Source: Aequorivita aurantiaca
GTDB taxonomy: Bacteria; Bacteroidota; Bacteroidia; Flavobacteriales; Flavobacteriaceae
Length of the DNA: 64,000 bases
NCBI RefSeq assembly: GCF_030410135.1
Contig: NZ_JAUGQQ010000002.1
Coordinates: forward strand, 372,001-436,000
Direction of reading: 5' to 3'
The position numbers and the translations under genes were made by a program. This document shows positions 44,742-53,823 of the stretch, one piece after another; the stretch's first letter is position 1, and every line of letters starts with the position of its first letter. The notes under the pieces are model-generated. The model did not search any database, had not been told where the DNA came from, and saw nothing but the letters and a program-made list of their open reading frames with translations.

Positions 44742-46046
44742 TTGAAGGAAAAAGTAAACATTTTTTGGTTTCGGCGCGATTTGCGCATGGATGACAATGT
44801 CGGTTTTTATAATGCCCTACGCGGAAAATTTCCCGTGCTTCCAATCTTTATTTTTGATAGTGAAATACTTCAAGAGCTTCCAAAGGACGATGCCCGAGTT
44901 ACTTTTATTTATGAAACGCTCCACAAATTGAATAACAAATTAAGGCAGTATGGTGGAGGCGTTGCACTATTTAATGGTACACCTAAAGATGTTTTTCAAA
45001 CCATAATTTCCAGATTTCATGTTCAAAACGTAATTGCCAATCACGATTATGAACCCTACTCGATGGAAAGGGACTCATCCATAAAAAATTTGCTCCATGA
45101 AAATGGAATCGGTTTTTTCACCTTTAAGGATCAAGTAATATATGAAAAGGATGATATAGTCAAAGATGACGGAACTCCATATATTGTATATACCCCTTAT
45201 ATGAAAAAATGGAAAGAGCGCTTTAAGAAGGACGATAAAAACAAAAAAACTTTTACAGATAATTCTGCTACGAACCTCTACCAAAACACGCGACTTCCAA
45301 ATCTTTCCCTGAGGGATATTGGTTTTACAAAATCGAAAATAGAAATTCCGGAATATGATATTTCGTCTCTAACCCTCCAGCAATATGAGAATCAAAGAAA
45401 TTTTCCCGCTAAAGATGCTACTTCACATTTGGGGCCACATCTTCGTTTTGGAACGGTCAGCATCCGAAATATCATAGAGGAAGCAGCTTTGGAAAAGAAC
45501 GAAGTCTTTCTGCAAGAACTTATTTGGCGCGAGTTTTTTATGCAGATTCTCTGGCACTTTCCTGAAACTGTAAATCGTGCTTTTAAGCAAAAATATGACA
45601 GAATTGAATGGCGCAACAATGAAACTGAATTTCAAAAATGGAAAGAAGGAAAAACTGGATATCCAATTGTGGATGCGGGAATGCGCCAGTTAAACGAAAC
45701 AGGTTACATGCACAACCGGGTTCGCATGGTAGTTGCAGGTTTTTTGTGCAAACATCTTTTGATTGATTGGCGATGGGGAGAAGCCTATTTTGCCGAAAAA
45801 CTTTTGGATTACGAAATGTCGAGCAACATTGGCAATTGGCAATGGGCGGCCGGTAGCGGTGTGGATGCGGCGCCTTATTTCCGGATTTTCAATCCAAATA
45901 CGCAATTAGAAAAATTTGACAAAAATCATGAATATGTCAAAAAATACATTCCAGAATTCGGGACTGAAAATTATCCCGAAAAAATTGTAGATCATAAAGA
46001 AGCCAGGGAACGCTGTTTGAAGGTTTATAAGTCAGCCATAGCATAG
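44742..46046 (+). CDS. phr: Deoxyribodipyrimidine photolyase / cryptochrome family protein
   Basis: The protein (434 residues) begins at a TTG codon, giving KVNIFWFRRDLRMDDN, as in class I photolyases; no ATG fits. The N-terminal antenna domain (about residues 1-130) is followed by the FAD-binding helical domain (about 200-430): LIWREFFMQILWHFPE, GYPIVDAGMRQLNETGYMHN and MSSNIGNWQWAAGSGVDAAPYF (given in pieces), ending with FNPNTQLEKFD. The conserved Trp residues of this domain are present. It would repair UV-induced cyclobutane dimers with light; cryptochrome function cannot be excluded. It is coupled to the SRPBCC gene. Confidence 0.93.
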   Translation: MKEKVNIFWFRRDLRMDDNVGFYNALRGKFPVLPIFIFDSEILQELPKDDARVTFIYETLHKLNNKLRQYGGGVALFNGTPKDVFQTIISRFHVQNVIANHDYEPYSMERDSSIKNLLHENGIGFFTFKDQVIYEKDDIVKDDGTPYIVYTPYMKKWKERFKKDDKNKKTFTDNSATNLYQNTRLPNLSLRDIGFTKSKIEIPEYDISSLTLQQYENQRNFPAKDATSHLGPHLRFGTVSIRNIIEEAALEKNEVFLQELIWREFFMQILWHFPETVNRAFKQKYDRIEWRNNETEFQKWKEGKTGYPIVDAGMRQLNETGYMHNRVRMVVAGFLCKHLLIDWRWGEAYFAEKLLDYEMSSNIGNWQWAAGSGVDAAPYFRIFNPNTQLEKFDKNHEYVKKYIPEFGTENYPEKIVDHKEARERCLKVYKSAIA

Positions 46047-46177
46047 AAATTGCAGAAGTTCCCACCTTTTTCGTACGATGTTAAAAATTTTGTAATTGGC
46101 AGTAAAATTTGGGTGGTTTTGCACAATTTTTATACTCTTGCTCTGTTAATTAATGCATTGCAAACAAACCTGAAACC

Positions 46178-46765
46178 ATGAAAAAGATATTATTTTTAAT
46201 CCTTCCCCTATTGTTGTTTTGCCTTACTTCCGTAGCCCAGGATTCCATTCAAATAAGGAAAAACACATTAAACGATCAAATGATTGAAGCATTTGACAAA
46301 AGCAATAGTTACCAAGAATATAAAGTTGTAAAAAAAACACAGTTGGCCACTTTAAAAAGAAATATTTTAGATTCGGTTTCTACTTTGGAAAAAAAAATAA
46401 TTTCCCAGGATAGCGAACTGGTCCAACAAAAAAATCAAATAGATTCTCTTCGTGAAAATTTAGAAAATACGAAACAAAATCTTGCTAACTCAAAAGAAAA
46501 AGAGGACGGCATTGCCGTTTTCGGAATTCTTACCTCAAAGGCAACCTATAATTCCATTATGTGGGGAATAATTTTAGTGTTACTATTGGTTAGCGGATTT
46601 TTGTTTTACAGATTTTTAAACAGCCATAAAATTACAAATGCCGCGCAGCTGAAAATGGCTGAGCTGGAAATAGAGTTGGAGGATTACCGAAGAAACAGTT
46701 TGGAGCGTGAACAAAAACTTCGGAGAAAGCTACAGGACGAAGTCAATAAAAACCGCAAGGGTTAA
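46178..46765 (+). CDS. Exported/membrane coiled-coil protein, 195 aa
   Basis: The protein has a signal peptide (about residues 1-20), a coiled coil outside the membrane (about 55-115, rich in K, L, E, Q and S, with ENTKQNLANSKEKE), one membrane helix (about 126-148, SIMWGIILVLLLVSGFLFYRF) and a second coiled coil inside (about 155-195, LKMAELEIELEDYRRNSLERE). Similar flavobacterial proteins are often mislabelled as tRNA (guanine-N1)-methyltransferase, but no methyltransferase motif is present. Function unknown. It converges on murA, with 6 bp between the stops. Confidence 0.75.
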   Translation: MKKILFLILPLLLFCLTSVAQDSIQIRKNTLNDQMIEAFDKSNSYQEYKVVKKTQLATLKRNILDSVSTLEKKIISQDSELVQQKNQIDSLRENLENTKQNLANSKEKEDGIAVFGILTSKATYNSIMWGIILVLLLVSGFLFYRFLNSHKITNAAQLKMAELEIELEDYRRNSLEREQKLRRKLQDEVNKNRKG

Positions 46766-46771
46766 TATGTT

Positions 46772-48085
46772 TTAGGGTTCAATCCGTGTTATTTTTGCGC
46801 CAATTGCCCTCAGTCTTTCATCAATGTTTTCGTATCCCCTGTCTATTTGCTCTATGTTGTGAATAGTGCTTGTCCCTTGAGCTGAGAGTGCGGCAATCAA
46901 CAATGAAATTCCTGCCCGAATATCCGGGGAAACCATTGTAGTTGCTTTAAGATTCGACTGAAAATTATGGCCAATAACGGTAGCTCGGTGCGGATCACAA
47001 AGAATTATTTTGGCACCCATATCAATCAGCTTATCAACGAAAAACAATCGGCTTTCAAACATTTTTTGATGAATTAGAACGCTACCTTTTGCTTGCGTAC
47101 AGACCACAAGAACAATACTCAACAAATCCGGTGTAAAACCGGGCCACGGGGCATCTGCAACGGTAAGAATGGAGCCATCAATATAGCCTTGGATTTCATA
47201 TTCATTTTGGGAAGGAATGTAAATGTCATCTCCTTTTTTATTGATTTGGATACCCAATTTTCTAAAAGTTTCGGGTATTAAGCCTAGATTTTCCCAACTA
47301 ACATCTTTAATGGTTATCTCACTTTGAGTCATTGCAGCAAGGCCGATCCAGCTGCCAATTTCAATCATATCCGGCAGTATTTTATGGGTGCAACCGCCTA
47401 ATATTTCAACTCCTTCAATCGTTAACAAGTTGGAACCAATTCCTGTAATCTTCGCCCCCATTGCGTTCAGCATTTTGCAAAGTTGCTGAATGTACGGTTC
47501 ACAAGCGGCGTTATAGATTGTTGTTTTACCTTTTGCTAAAACGGCCGCCATTACTATGTTTGCCGTTCCTGTAACTGAAGCTTGGTCCAATAGCATGTAA
47601 GCTCCCCTTAAACCTTGTGGTGCTTCAACACCATAAAAGCGCTCTTCCTTATTGTAGCGGAATTTTGCGCCCAAATTTATGAAACCTTCAAAATGGGTAT
47701 CCAGCCTCCTTCTTCCTATTTTATCACCGCCCGGTCTTGGAATATACCCTTTGCCAAATCTCGCCAATAAAGGACCTACGATCATTATGGAGCCTCGCAA
47801 TGAACTTCCTTCCTGTTTGAAAAGTTCGGACTCCAAATATTCCAAATTTATACTATCGGCCGTAAAGGCATATTTGCCCTTTGCCAATTTTTGGATTTTT
47901 ACCCCGAGGTTTTCTAAAATTTTTATGAGTTTATTTACGTCCAGTATGTCCGGAATATTTTCTATAATAACTTTTTCCCGTGTTAACAATACTGCGCAAA
48001 GAATCTGTAAGGCTTCGTTTTTGGCTCCCTGCGGCGTTATTTCGCCCTTCAGTTTATGCCCGCCTTCTATTTGGAAAGTTCCCAT
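46772..48085 (-). CDS. murA: UDP-N-acetylglucosamine 1-carboxyvinyltransferase (Asp-type MurA)
   Basis: The 437-residue enzyme adds enolpyruvate to UDP-GlcNAc, the first committed step of peptidoglycan synthesis. It opens FQIEGGHKLKGEITPQGAKNE (in two parts) with the PEP-binding lysine, has LRGSIMIVGPLLARFGKG, then the catalytic loop as RPGGDKIGRR. In most bacteria the loop residue is Cys (GGCxIG, Cys115 in E. coli); here it is Asp121. Asp-type MurA of mycobacteria and chlamydiae is known to be insensitive to fosfomycin, which alkylates the Cys. The DUF4290 gene lies 18 bp upstream on the same strand. Confidence 0.96.
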   Translation of the reverse strand: MGTFQIEGGHKLKGEITPQGAKNEALQILCAVLLTREKVIIENIPDILDVNKLIKILENLGVKIQKLAKGKYAFTADSINLEYLESELFKQEGSSLRGSIMIVGPLLARFGKGYIPRPGGDKIGRRRLDTHFEGFINLGAKFRYNKEERFYGVEAPQGLRGAYMLLDQASVTGTANIVMAAVLAKGKTTIYNAACEPYIQQLCKMLNAMGAKITGIGSNLLTIEGVEILGGCTHKILPDMIEIGSWIGLAAMTQSEITIKDVSWENLGLIPETFRKLGIQINKKGDDIYIPSQNEYEIQGYIDGSILTVADAPWPGFTPDLLSIVLVVCTQAKGSVLIHQKMFESRLFFVDKLIDMGAKIILCDPHRATVIGHNFQSNLKATTMVSPDIRAGISLLIAALSAQGTSTIHNIEQIDRGYENIDERLRAIGAKITRIEP

Positions 48086-48103
48086 AAATAGCGTTTGAAA
48101 GTT

Positions 48104-48760
48104 TTAATAACGTTTGCGGTTGCGGTTGTTATTTGATTTGAAGTTTTTCTTCCCCTGTGTATTGGTGTTGAAACGTTTTTTGTTCTTCAGCAAATTGGAG
48201 GCATCGCTTAAATCCTCATCACTGTTCTTGAGATTTATTTTACCGTCCGAAAGCTCGAAAAGGTGTGAAAAAATTACATCATCTTCCACCGTATCCTTGT
48301 TCCAGTTTAAGAAGCATTTTTTCATATGGTTCGCAATGGTAAGGATAAGTCCTTCCTTTTTATCACCTTCCTCCCAGCTGTTGGCCACGTCGATCATTCG
48401 TTTAATATTGTTGCCGTAAAAACGATATTTCGGATAGTTTTGAGGGTAGTTCAGTGGTTCGGGACGCTCCATCAATTCCTCCCTGGAAGGAATGGGAAAA
48501 GGAGAGTCAACATCCAATTTAAAGTCTGAAATAATAAAAAGCTGATCCCAAAGCATTGGTTGAAAATCTGGAACATCGCGAAGGTGCGGGTTTAGATTTC
48601 CCATAACCGCAATTATGCTTTTGGCAATTTTGTTCCGTTCTTCCTTATCTTCGGTAGCGATCGCCTGTTCTACCATTTTTTGAATGTGGCGCCCATATTC
48701 GGGAATCACTAATTTTGGACGTTCTGTATTGTATTCTATTTGTGCTACTTCTTGTGTCAA
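48104..48760 (-). CDS. DUF4290-type protein
   Basis: The 218-residue protein is cytoplasmic and has PKLVIPEYGRHIQKMVEQAI near its start, RNKIAKSIIAVMGNLNPHLRDV and a basic Q/N/K/R-rich tail (about 190-218, with NTQGKKNFKSNNNRNRKRY). This is the DUF4290 family found next to murA in many Bacteroidota, of unknown function. The tail suggests nucleic-acid or ribosome contact. It lies 18 bp upstream of murA and is surely co-transcribed with it. Confidence 0.88.
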   Translation of the reverse strand: MTQEVAQIEYNTERPKLVIPEYGRHIQKMVEQAIATEDKEERNKIAKSIIAVMGNLNPHLRDVPDFQPMLWDQLFIISDFKLDVDSPFPIPSREELMERPEPLNYPQNYPKYRFYGNNIKRMIDVANSWEEGDKKEGLILTIANHMKKCFLNWNKDTVEDDVIFSHLFELSDGKINLKNSDEDLSDASNLLKNKKRFNTNTQGKKNFKSNNNRNRKRY

Positions 48761-48836
48761 AATGTATTTATTTTAGGGAAAGAAATTTGTGAGTGAAGAA
48801 AGATTTTAAATCATTTCACCCGCAAAATACTAAAAA

Positions 48837-49127
48837 TTAAAGTGAAATAACACCATCAACTTTAGAAACTTCGAGATATTTTTTCACTACTTCATCGGGG
48901 GAATCCATAGTGACCTTAACCGAAACACTTGAATAGGTTCCCTTGGAAGAATCGCGCGTTGCAATTTCGGCATCGGTGCCGTCAAAAACAGCTCGGATTT
49001 CGGCAATCTGCTCCAGATTTGCTGGCACTATAAATTTAAAAAGATAAGGCGAAGGCCAAGTGGTGTCTTCCTCAAGTTGCTTTTTTAGGCGTGCGTAAAA
49101 TTCGGTGGTGTTTTTGTCCTGATCCAT
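48837..49127 (-). CDS. DUF493 (YbeD-like) protein
   Basis: The 96-residue protein has the short ferredoxin-like fold of the DUF493/YbeD family: TTWPSPYLFKFIVPANLEQI, TRDSSKGTYSSVSVKVTMDSPDEVVKKYLEVSKVDGVISL (given as one chain in pieces) with the KGTYSSVSV motif typical of the family. E. coli YbeD is a regulator-like protein next to lipoate genes; the function here is unknown. A -7 box TATCTTTG lies just upstream on the minus strand (plus-strand CAAAGATA at 49148-49155). Confidence 0.85.
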   Translation of the reverse strand: MDQDKNTTEFYARLKKQLEEDTTWPSPYLFKFIVPANLEQIAEIRAVFDGTDAEIATRDSSKGTYSSVSVKVTMDSPDEVVKKYLEVSKVDGVISL

Positions 49128-49205
49128 TTAAATTGCTGTGTGAGCCACAAAGATACACTTTCATCACAAATTTATATTTACTTACTTTGTATAAAATTGA
49201 AACTT

Positions 49206-49754
49206 TTGAAAACGAAAAGAATAGTCATTACCGGAGGCCCGGGGTCCGGAAAAACAGCTTTAATCAATTATTTGGAAAAAGAGGGATATGCCGTAATGCA
49301 CGAAATATCAAGGGATGTTACCCTTGAAGCACAAAGGCAGGGTATTGAACAGTTATTTTTGGAAAATCCAATTCTTTTCAGCCAAAAATTACTGGAAGGA
49401 AGACTAAGGCAATTTCACGAAGGAAAAAACTGCGCTGCTCCTATTTTATTCTATGATCGCGGAATGCCTGATGTAACGGCATATATGGATTACGTTGATT
49501 CCCATTATCCAAAAAATTTTGCGGACACATGTATTGCCCATTCCTACGATGAAATTTTCGTTCTCCCCCCATGGGAAGAGATTTACGAGCAAGACAATGA
49601 GCGGTACGAATCTTTTGAGCAGGCTGAAAAAATTTTTCAATTTCTCAAAAACGGGTATCAACGCTATGGTTATCAAATTCACGAAGTGCCGGTAGGCAGC
49701 ATCCAAGACCGCGCACAATTTATAATAGCCACAATTAAGGAAATGACCACTTGA
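49206..49754 (+). CDS. AAA-type NTPase (AAA_28 family)
   Basis: Starting at the TTG codon at 49206 gives KTKRIVITGGPGSGKTALIN, with the Walker A loop GGPGSGKT near residues 9-16; an in-frame start earlier at 49140 would add a run not seen in the family. About 182 residues. YDRGMPDVTAYMDYV carries the Walker B-like Asp, and WEEIYEQDNERYESFEQAEKI follows. Related proteins are small ATPases of unknown substrate; some resemble nucleotide or deoxynucleoside kinases. Its stop TGA overlaps the recQ start TTG (TTGA), so the two are coupled. Confidence 0.83.
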   Translation: MKTKRIVITGGPGSGKTALINYLEKEGYAVMHEISRDVTLEAQRQGIEQLFLENPILFSQKLLEGRLRQFHEGKNCAAPILFYDRGMPDVTAYMDYVDSHYPKNFADTCIAHSYDEIFVLPPWEEIYEQDNERYESFEQAEKIFQFLKNGYQRYGYQIHEVPVGSIQDRAQFIIATIKEMTT

Positions 49755-51649
49755 CAAATGTTCGCAACATCCTGACCAAATATTGGGGTTTTTCCTCTTT
49801 CAAACCGATGCAGGAGGAAATAATAAATGCGGTTCTCGATGGAAAGGATACCGTGGCACTTTTGCCCACAGGCGGCGGAAAATCTATTTGTTTTCAGGTT
49901 CCTGCCTTGGCCATGGAAGGTATCTGTATTGTTGTTTCGCCATTGGTAGCCCTTATGGGCGATCAAGTAAACACATTGAAGGAACGGGGAATAAAGGCGT
50001 TGAAACTTACTGGCGGCATTCCATTTGAGGAGTTGAATTCCTTGCTTGACAATGCGCTTTATGGCAATTATAAATTTTTATATCTATCACCAGAGCGGCT
50101 TCAGCAGGAAATAGTTCAAAATTACATCAAGCAAATGGCCGTAAATTTAATTGCGGTTGATGAGGCACATTGCATTTCCCAATGGGGAAACGATTTTCGT
50201 CCGGCATATAAAAATATCACGTTGCTCCGGGAAATACATCCTTTAGTGCCCATTATTGCACTTACGGCAACGGCAACCCCTGAAGTTTTGGAAGATACTA
50301 TTGCGGAATTGAAAATGGAACTTCCGACCGTTTTTAAAAATTCATTTGTTCGCGACAATTTATCCTATCAAGTTTATAAAGCAGATGATAAAATTTATCG
50401 GGCAACACAACTTCTCAAAAATAATAATGGTTCGGCCATAGTTTATGTGAGAAATAGAAAAAGTACGATAGAAATCAGCGAACAGCTCAACAGTCTTGGC
50501 ATAACGGCCACATTTTTTCACGGCGGAATTTCCGCGAAGGAAAAGGCAGAAAAACTGCAAATGTGGCGCAGCGCAACTGTTTCAACAATGGTTGCCACAA
50601 ACGCTTTTGGAATGGGCATTGACCATCCGAACGTACGCTTTGTAATTCACCTGCAAATTCCGGAAAGTCTGGAAACTTATTTTCAAGAAGCTGGCCGCGC
50701 GGGTCGTGACGGGGCTTTTGCCACTGCCGTTCTTATTTATAATGAACATGACAAAATTACTGTAAAGCAACAGTTTGTAGATTCGTTGCCCACAACTTTG
50801 GACTTAAAAAATATTTACCGAACGCTGAACAATTACTTCCAAATTCCATACGGCGAAGGCGAATTTACCAAGCATAATTTTGGGTTTTCCGAATTCTGCA
50901 AGAGCTACAATCTAAATACCCTAATGGCCTATAATGCTTTGAACAATCTGGACCGGTTGGGCATTATTCAACTGTCACAGGAATTTGGACGGAAATCCAT
51001 CGTTCAGTTTTTGGTTTCTTCGGAAGCGGTGCTTCGTTATTTTGAAAAGGATGCAACCACCTCCGTTATCGGAAAAACGATTCTTCGAATTTACGGTGGT
51101 ATTTTTGAAATGCCAACTGCAATTAATCTCGAACTGGTTTCAACAAAAACAGGGCAAACTTTGGAAACCATTATCACCATCCTAAAAAAAATGGAACGTG
51201 ACAGGGTGATTGAGCTTATACTGCATATAACCGATGCGACCCTTACTTTTCTTGTTCCGCGGGAAGATGATAAAACCATTAATGTTATTTCGCGGGAAGT
51301 AGAAGCGTTGAATAGAAAAAAAACGGCCCAGGTAAATTCCGTGTTGAACTATATCGCTAATACCAATACATGCCGAAGCATACAATTGGTTTCTTATTTT
51401 GATGAAACCACCGCTAACAAATGCGGAATTTGCTCGGTATGTAATGCAAGGAATCCGCAAATGTCAAAGGTTGAAATGAAAAACCTTGCAGGGCAAATAT
51501 TGGCATTGCTAGAAGGCAGCGATTTAAGTTCACGGGAAATTTCAGAAAGACTTACTTTTGCAGAAACAGACACTTTAAAGGTGCTCCGTCTGCTATTGGA
51601 TGTGGGTAAAGTAAGGATAAATCCGAAAAATCAATATTATCTAAACTAA
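49751..51649 (+). CDS. recQ: RecQ-family ATP-dependent DNA helicase
   Basis: The 632-residue protein (TTG start within the preceding stop) unwinds DNA 3' to 5'. Motif I is LLPTGGGKSICFQ, motif II AVDEAHCISQWG, motif III ALTATATPEV and motif VI QEAGRAGRDG. The RQC region carries four cysteines, NTCRSI and KCGICSVC (near residues 540-560), that bind zinc. A winged-helix segment ends the protein; no HRDC domain is visible, although length exceeds E. coli RecQ (about 610). It is followed two bases later by fmt. Confidence 0.95.
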   Translation: MTNVRNILTKYWGFSSFKPMQEEIINAVLDGKDTVALLPTGGGKSICFQVPALAMEGICIVVSPLVALMGDQVNTLKERGIKALKLTGGIPFEELNSLLDNALYGNYKFLYLSPERLQQEIVQNYIKQMAVNLIAVDEAHCISQWGNDFRPAYKNITLLREIHPLVPIIALTATATPEVLEDTIAELKMELPTVFKNSFVRDNLSYQVYKADDKIYRATQLLKNNNGSAIVYVRNRKSTIEISEQLNSLGITATFFHGGISAKEKAEKLQMWRSATVSTMVATNAFGMGIDHPNVRFVIHLQIPESLETYFQEAGRAGRDGAFATAVLIYNEHDKITVKQQFVDSLPTTLDLKNIYRTLNNYFQIPYGEGEFTKHNFGFSEFCKSYNLNTLMAYNALNNLDRLGIIQLSQEFGRKSIVQFLVSSEAVLRYFEKDATTSVIGKTILRIYGGIFEMPTAINLELVSTKTGQTLETIITILKKMERDRVIELILHITDATLTFLVPREDDKTINVISREVEALNRKKTAQVNSVLNYIANTNTCRSIQLVSYFDETTANKCGICSVCNARNPQMSKVEMKNLAGQILALLEGSDLSSREISERLTFAETDTLKVLRLLLDVGKVRINPKNQYYLN

Positions 51650-51650
51650 A

Positions 51651-52601
51651 ATGCAAAACGATTTAAGAATAGTTTTTATGGGAACACCGGATTTTGCGGT
51701 GGGAATTTTAAAAAAGATGATCGAGGCAGGAAAGAATGTTGTGGGAGTTGTTACTGCCCCCGATAAACCCGCGGGCCGCGGCCGTAAATTAATTGGTTCG
51801 GCGGTAAAGGAATATTCTCTTTCACAAAACTTGACAATTCTTCAACCCCAAAATCTAAAGGATGAAAATTTTTTGAATGAATTGAAGAGTTTGGATGCAA
51901 ATCTTCAAGTCGTGGTGGCATTTAGAATGCTGCCCAAGGTGGTGTGGCAAATGCCACAACTAGGCACCTTCAACCTTCATGCTTCCTTGCTGCCACAATA
52001 TAGAGGAGCTGCACCTATAAACTGGGCAATTATTAATAATGAAGAAACAACTGGAGTCACCACCTTTTTTATTGACGAAAAAATTGATACAGGAACTATA
52101 ATTGCAAATGAAAAAATTCGGATAGAAAAAAATGAAACCGCGGGAACACTACACGATAAACTAAACACATTAGGTGGTGAGCTAGTTATAAAAACGCTAC
52201 AACTTATAGAAGAAGGAAAGGCGGAAGCAAAACCGCAAACGGAGAATTCAAGAATAAAAGAGGCGCCAAAACTGACCGCAGAAAACACACGAATAGATTG
52301 GACAAAGTCAGGGGCGGAAATAATAGCACTCATTCGCGGGCTTTCACCCTATCCAACAGCTTGGACAACACTCAAAAATGAAGGTGAGGCATTGAAAATA
52401 AAAATTTATAGCGCATCTTTCGAGAATAAAGACCATAGTTTGGAGCCGGGAACTATTGAAACATCAAAAAAATCTATAAAAGTAGCTTGTTCAGATGGCT
52501 ACATTATTATTGATGAAATACAATTTCCGGGAAAAAGAAAAATGGATTCGCCTTCACTTTTGAATGGGTATTCATTTGATGCTGATTCTAAACTATTGTA
52601 A
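51651..52601 (+). CDS. fmt: Methionyl-tRNA formyltransferase
   Basis: The 316-residue enzyme formylates initiator Met-tRNA with 10-formyl-THF. It opens RIVFMGTPDFAVGILKKM, has TFNLHASLLPQYRGAAPINW (the catalytic Asn-His pair and the SLLPxYRG loop), TGVTTFFIDEKIDTG with the catalytic Asp, and LIRGLSPYPTAWT at the boundary to the C-terminal OB-fold domain (about 205-316). It starts one base after the recQ stop, so recQ-fmt are one operon. Confidence 0.97.
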   Translation: MQNDLRIVFMGTPDFAVGILKKMIEAGKNVVGVVTAPDKPAGRGRKLIGSAVKEYSLSQNLTILQPQNLKDENFLNELKSLDANLQVVVAFRMLPKVVWQMPQLGTFNLHASLLPQYRGAAPINWAIINNEETTGVTTFFIDEKIDTGTIIANEKIRIEKNETAGTLHDKLNTLGGELVIKTLQLIEEGKAEAKPQTENSRIKEAPKLTAENTRIDWTKSGAEIIALIRGLSPYPTAWTTLKNEGEALKIKIYSASFENKDHSLEPGTIETSKKSIKVACSDGYIIIDEIQFPGKRKMDSPSLLNGYSFDADSKLL

Positions 52602-52704
52602 ACCCTTGCCATTGTTGATTTTCTTAAAAAGGGCAAATTTGGCGATGGGTTTATTAACAAACAGTCGAAGTTATCAACAAAAATAGGGATTTAGTGCGTG
52701 GTTA

Positions 52705-52735
52705 CTTGCCTGAACGGATATTCCTGTTAAATTTG
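52705..52735 (+). promoter_or_regulatory. Promoter of the HU gene
   Basis: CTTG (52705-52708), a 19-bp spacer and TAAATTTG (52728-52735) match the Bacteroidota promoter. The leader to the ATG at 52783 is about 40 nt. Confidence 0.65.
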
Positions 52736-52782
52736 TAAAGCAATTAATCGAAGTTTAACCAACAATTTAATTTAACAAAATT

Positions 52783-53055
52783 ATGAACAAATCAGATTTA
52801 ATCGATGCAATGGCAGCAGATGCCGGAATTACAAAAGCTGCCGCTAAGAAATCTTTAGAGTCATTCTTAGGCAATGTTCAAACTTCCCTTAAAAAAGGAA
52901 ACAGAGTATCTCTTGTAGGCTTTGGATCTTGGTCAGTATCAAATAGAGCTGCCAGAGAAGGAAGAAATCCTCAAACTGGTAAAACCATTAAAATTGGTGC
53001 AAAAAAAGTAGTAAAGTTTAAAGCTGGATCAGAACTTCAGAGCAGCGTAAACTAA
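52783..53055 (+). CDS. hup: HU-family DNA-binding protein
   Basis: The 90-residue protein starts MNKSDLIDAMAADAGITKAAA, has the dimerisation helices and the DNA-binding arm GRNPQTGKTIKIGAKKVVKF, and is a standard HU. It bends and compacts DNA as a dimer. It has its own promoter and a following hairpin, so it is transcribed alone although it follows recQ-fmt. Confidence 0.97.
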   Translation: MNKSDLIDAMAADAGITKAAAKKSLESFLGNVQTSLKKGNRVSLVGFGSWSVSNRAAREGRNPQTGKTIKIGAKKVVKFKAGSELQSSVN

Positions 53056-53085
53056 TTGTAAAAATATTTTACATATTTTTTCAGA

Positions 53086-53123
53086 GCCTTCTTCTCCTTA
53101 AATGGAAAAGAAGGTTTTTTTTT
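53086..53123 (+). terminator. Terminator after HU gene
   Basis: CCTTCTT (53087-53093) pairs with AAGAAGG (53108-53114), followed by a long T-run. Confidence 0.85.
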
Positions 53124-53262
53124 ACTTTATTGACAATTAGATATTTAAGAAACCGTAATTATTTATCGTTTTTAATCCATAAAACATAATTTATACATCG
53201 ATTTGATAAATTTTTGGTAATTAAAAATTTAATACTTAGATTTATTTTACCAAAAAACCATT

Positions 53263-53823
53263 ATGACAATCTTAAAACCAGCTAAAGGATTACTGTTGGT
53301 TGCCGAGCCATCCATCATAGGAGACGTTTCTTTCAATCGTTCCGTGGTTCTTTTGGCGGAATACAATGAATTTGGCTCGGTGGGTTTTATTCTAAACAAA
53401 CCCCTTGATTACAAACTACGGGATTTCGTGCCGGAGGTTAACTCAAAACTTCCTGTTTATAATGGTGGGCCGGTTGAACAGGACAATCTTTACTTTATAC
53501 ATTGTATTCCCGAAATTATTCCCGACAGTATCGAAATTTCGAGCGGAATTTATTGGGGTGGAGATTTTAGCGCCATAATAGATTTACTTAAGGAAGATAA
53601 GCTAAAAAAGGAACAGATTCGGTTTTTCCTTGGCTATTCCGGTTGGGAGAGTGAACAATTGGAGCAGGAACTGGAAGTGAACAGTTGGGTTGTGGTTCCA
53701 AACGATTATAACAACTCCATAATTGGCAAAAGCAATATCAACTTTTGGAAAGAAAAAATGATCGAGTTCGGCGGTAATTACGTGTTGTGGTCTAATGCAC
53801 CTGAAAATCCGAGTTTCAACTAG
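53263..53823 (+). CDS. YqgE/AlgH family protein
   Basis: The 186-residue protein has the YqgE/AlgH (UPF0301) pattern: KGLLLVAEPSIIGDVSFNRSV, VGFILNKPLDYKL, YNGGPVEQDNLYFIH and RFFLGYSGWESEQLEQEL (each under the family's spacing). The family has a beta-rich fold and an unclear role, possibly regulatory. It is convergent with the aminotransferase IV gene, and the stops overlap by 4 bp. The 207-bp region upstream has no gene. Confidence 0.92.
   Translation: MTILKPAKGLLLVAEPSIIGDVSFNRSVVLLAEYNEFGSVGFILNKPLDYKLRDFVPEVNSKLPVYNGGPVEQDNLYFIHCIPEIIPDSIEISSGIYWGGDFSAIIDLLKEDKLKKEQIRFFLGYSGWESEQLEQELEVNSWVVVPNDYNNSIIGKSNINFWKEKMIEFGGNYVLWSNAPENPSFN

Noticed and set aside
46178-46765. tRNA (guanine-N1)-methyltransferase annotation sometimes given to similar proteins
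   Set aside because: The sequence has a signal peptide, coiled coils and a membrane helix, and no methyltransferase motif.
52671-52680. Possible DnaA box TTATCAACA near HU and recQ
   Set aside because: A single copy with one mismatch, no cluster of boxes and no dnaA/dnaN nearby; not an origin.
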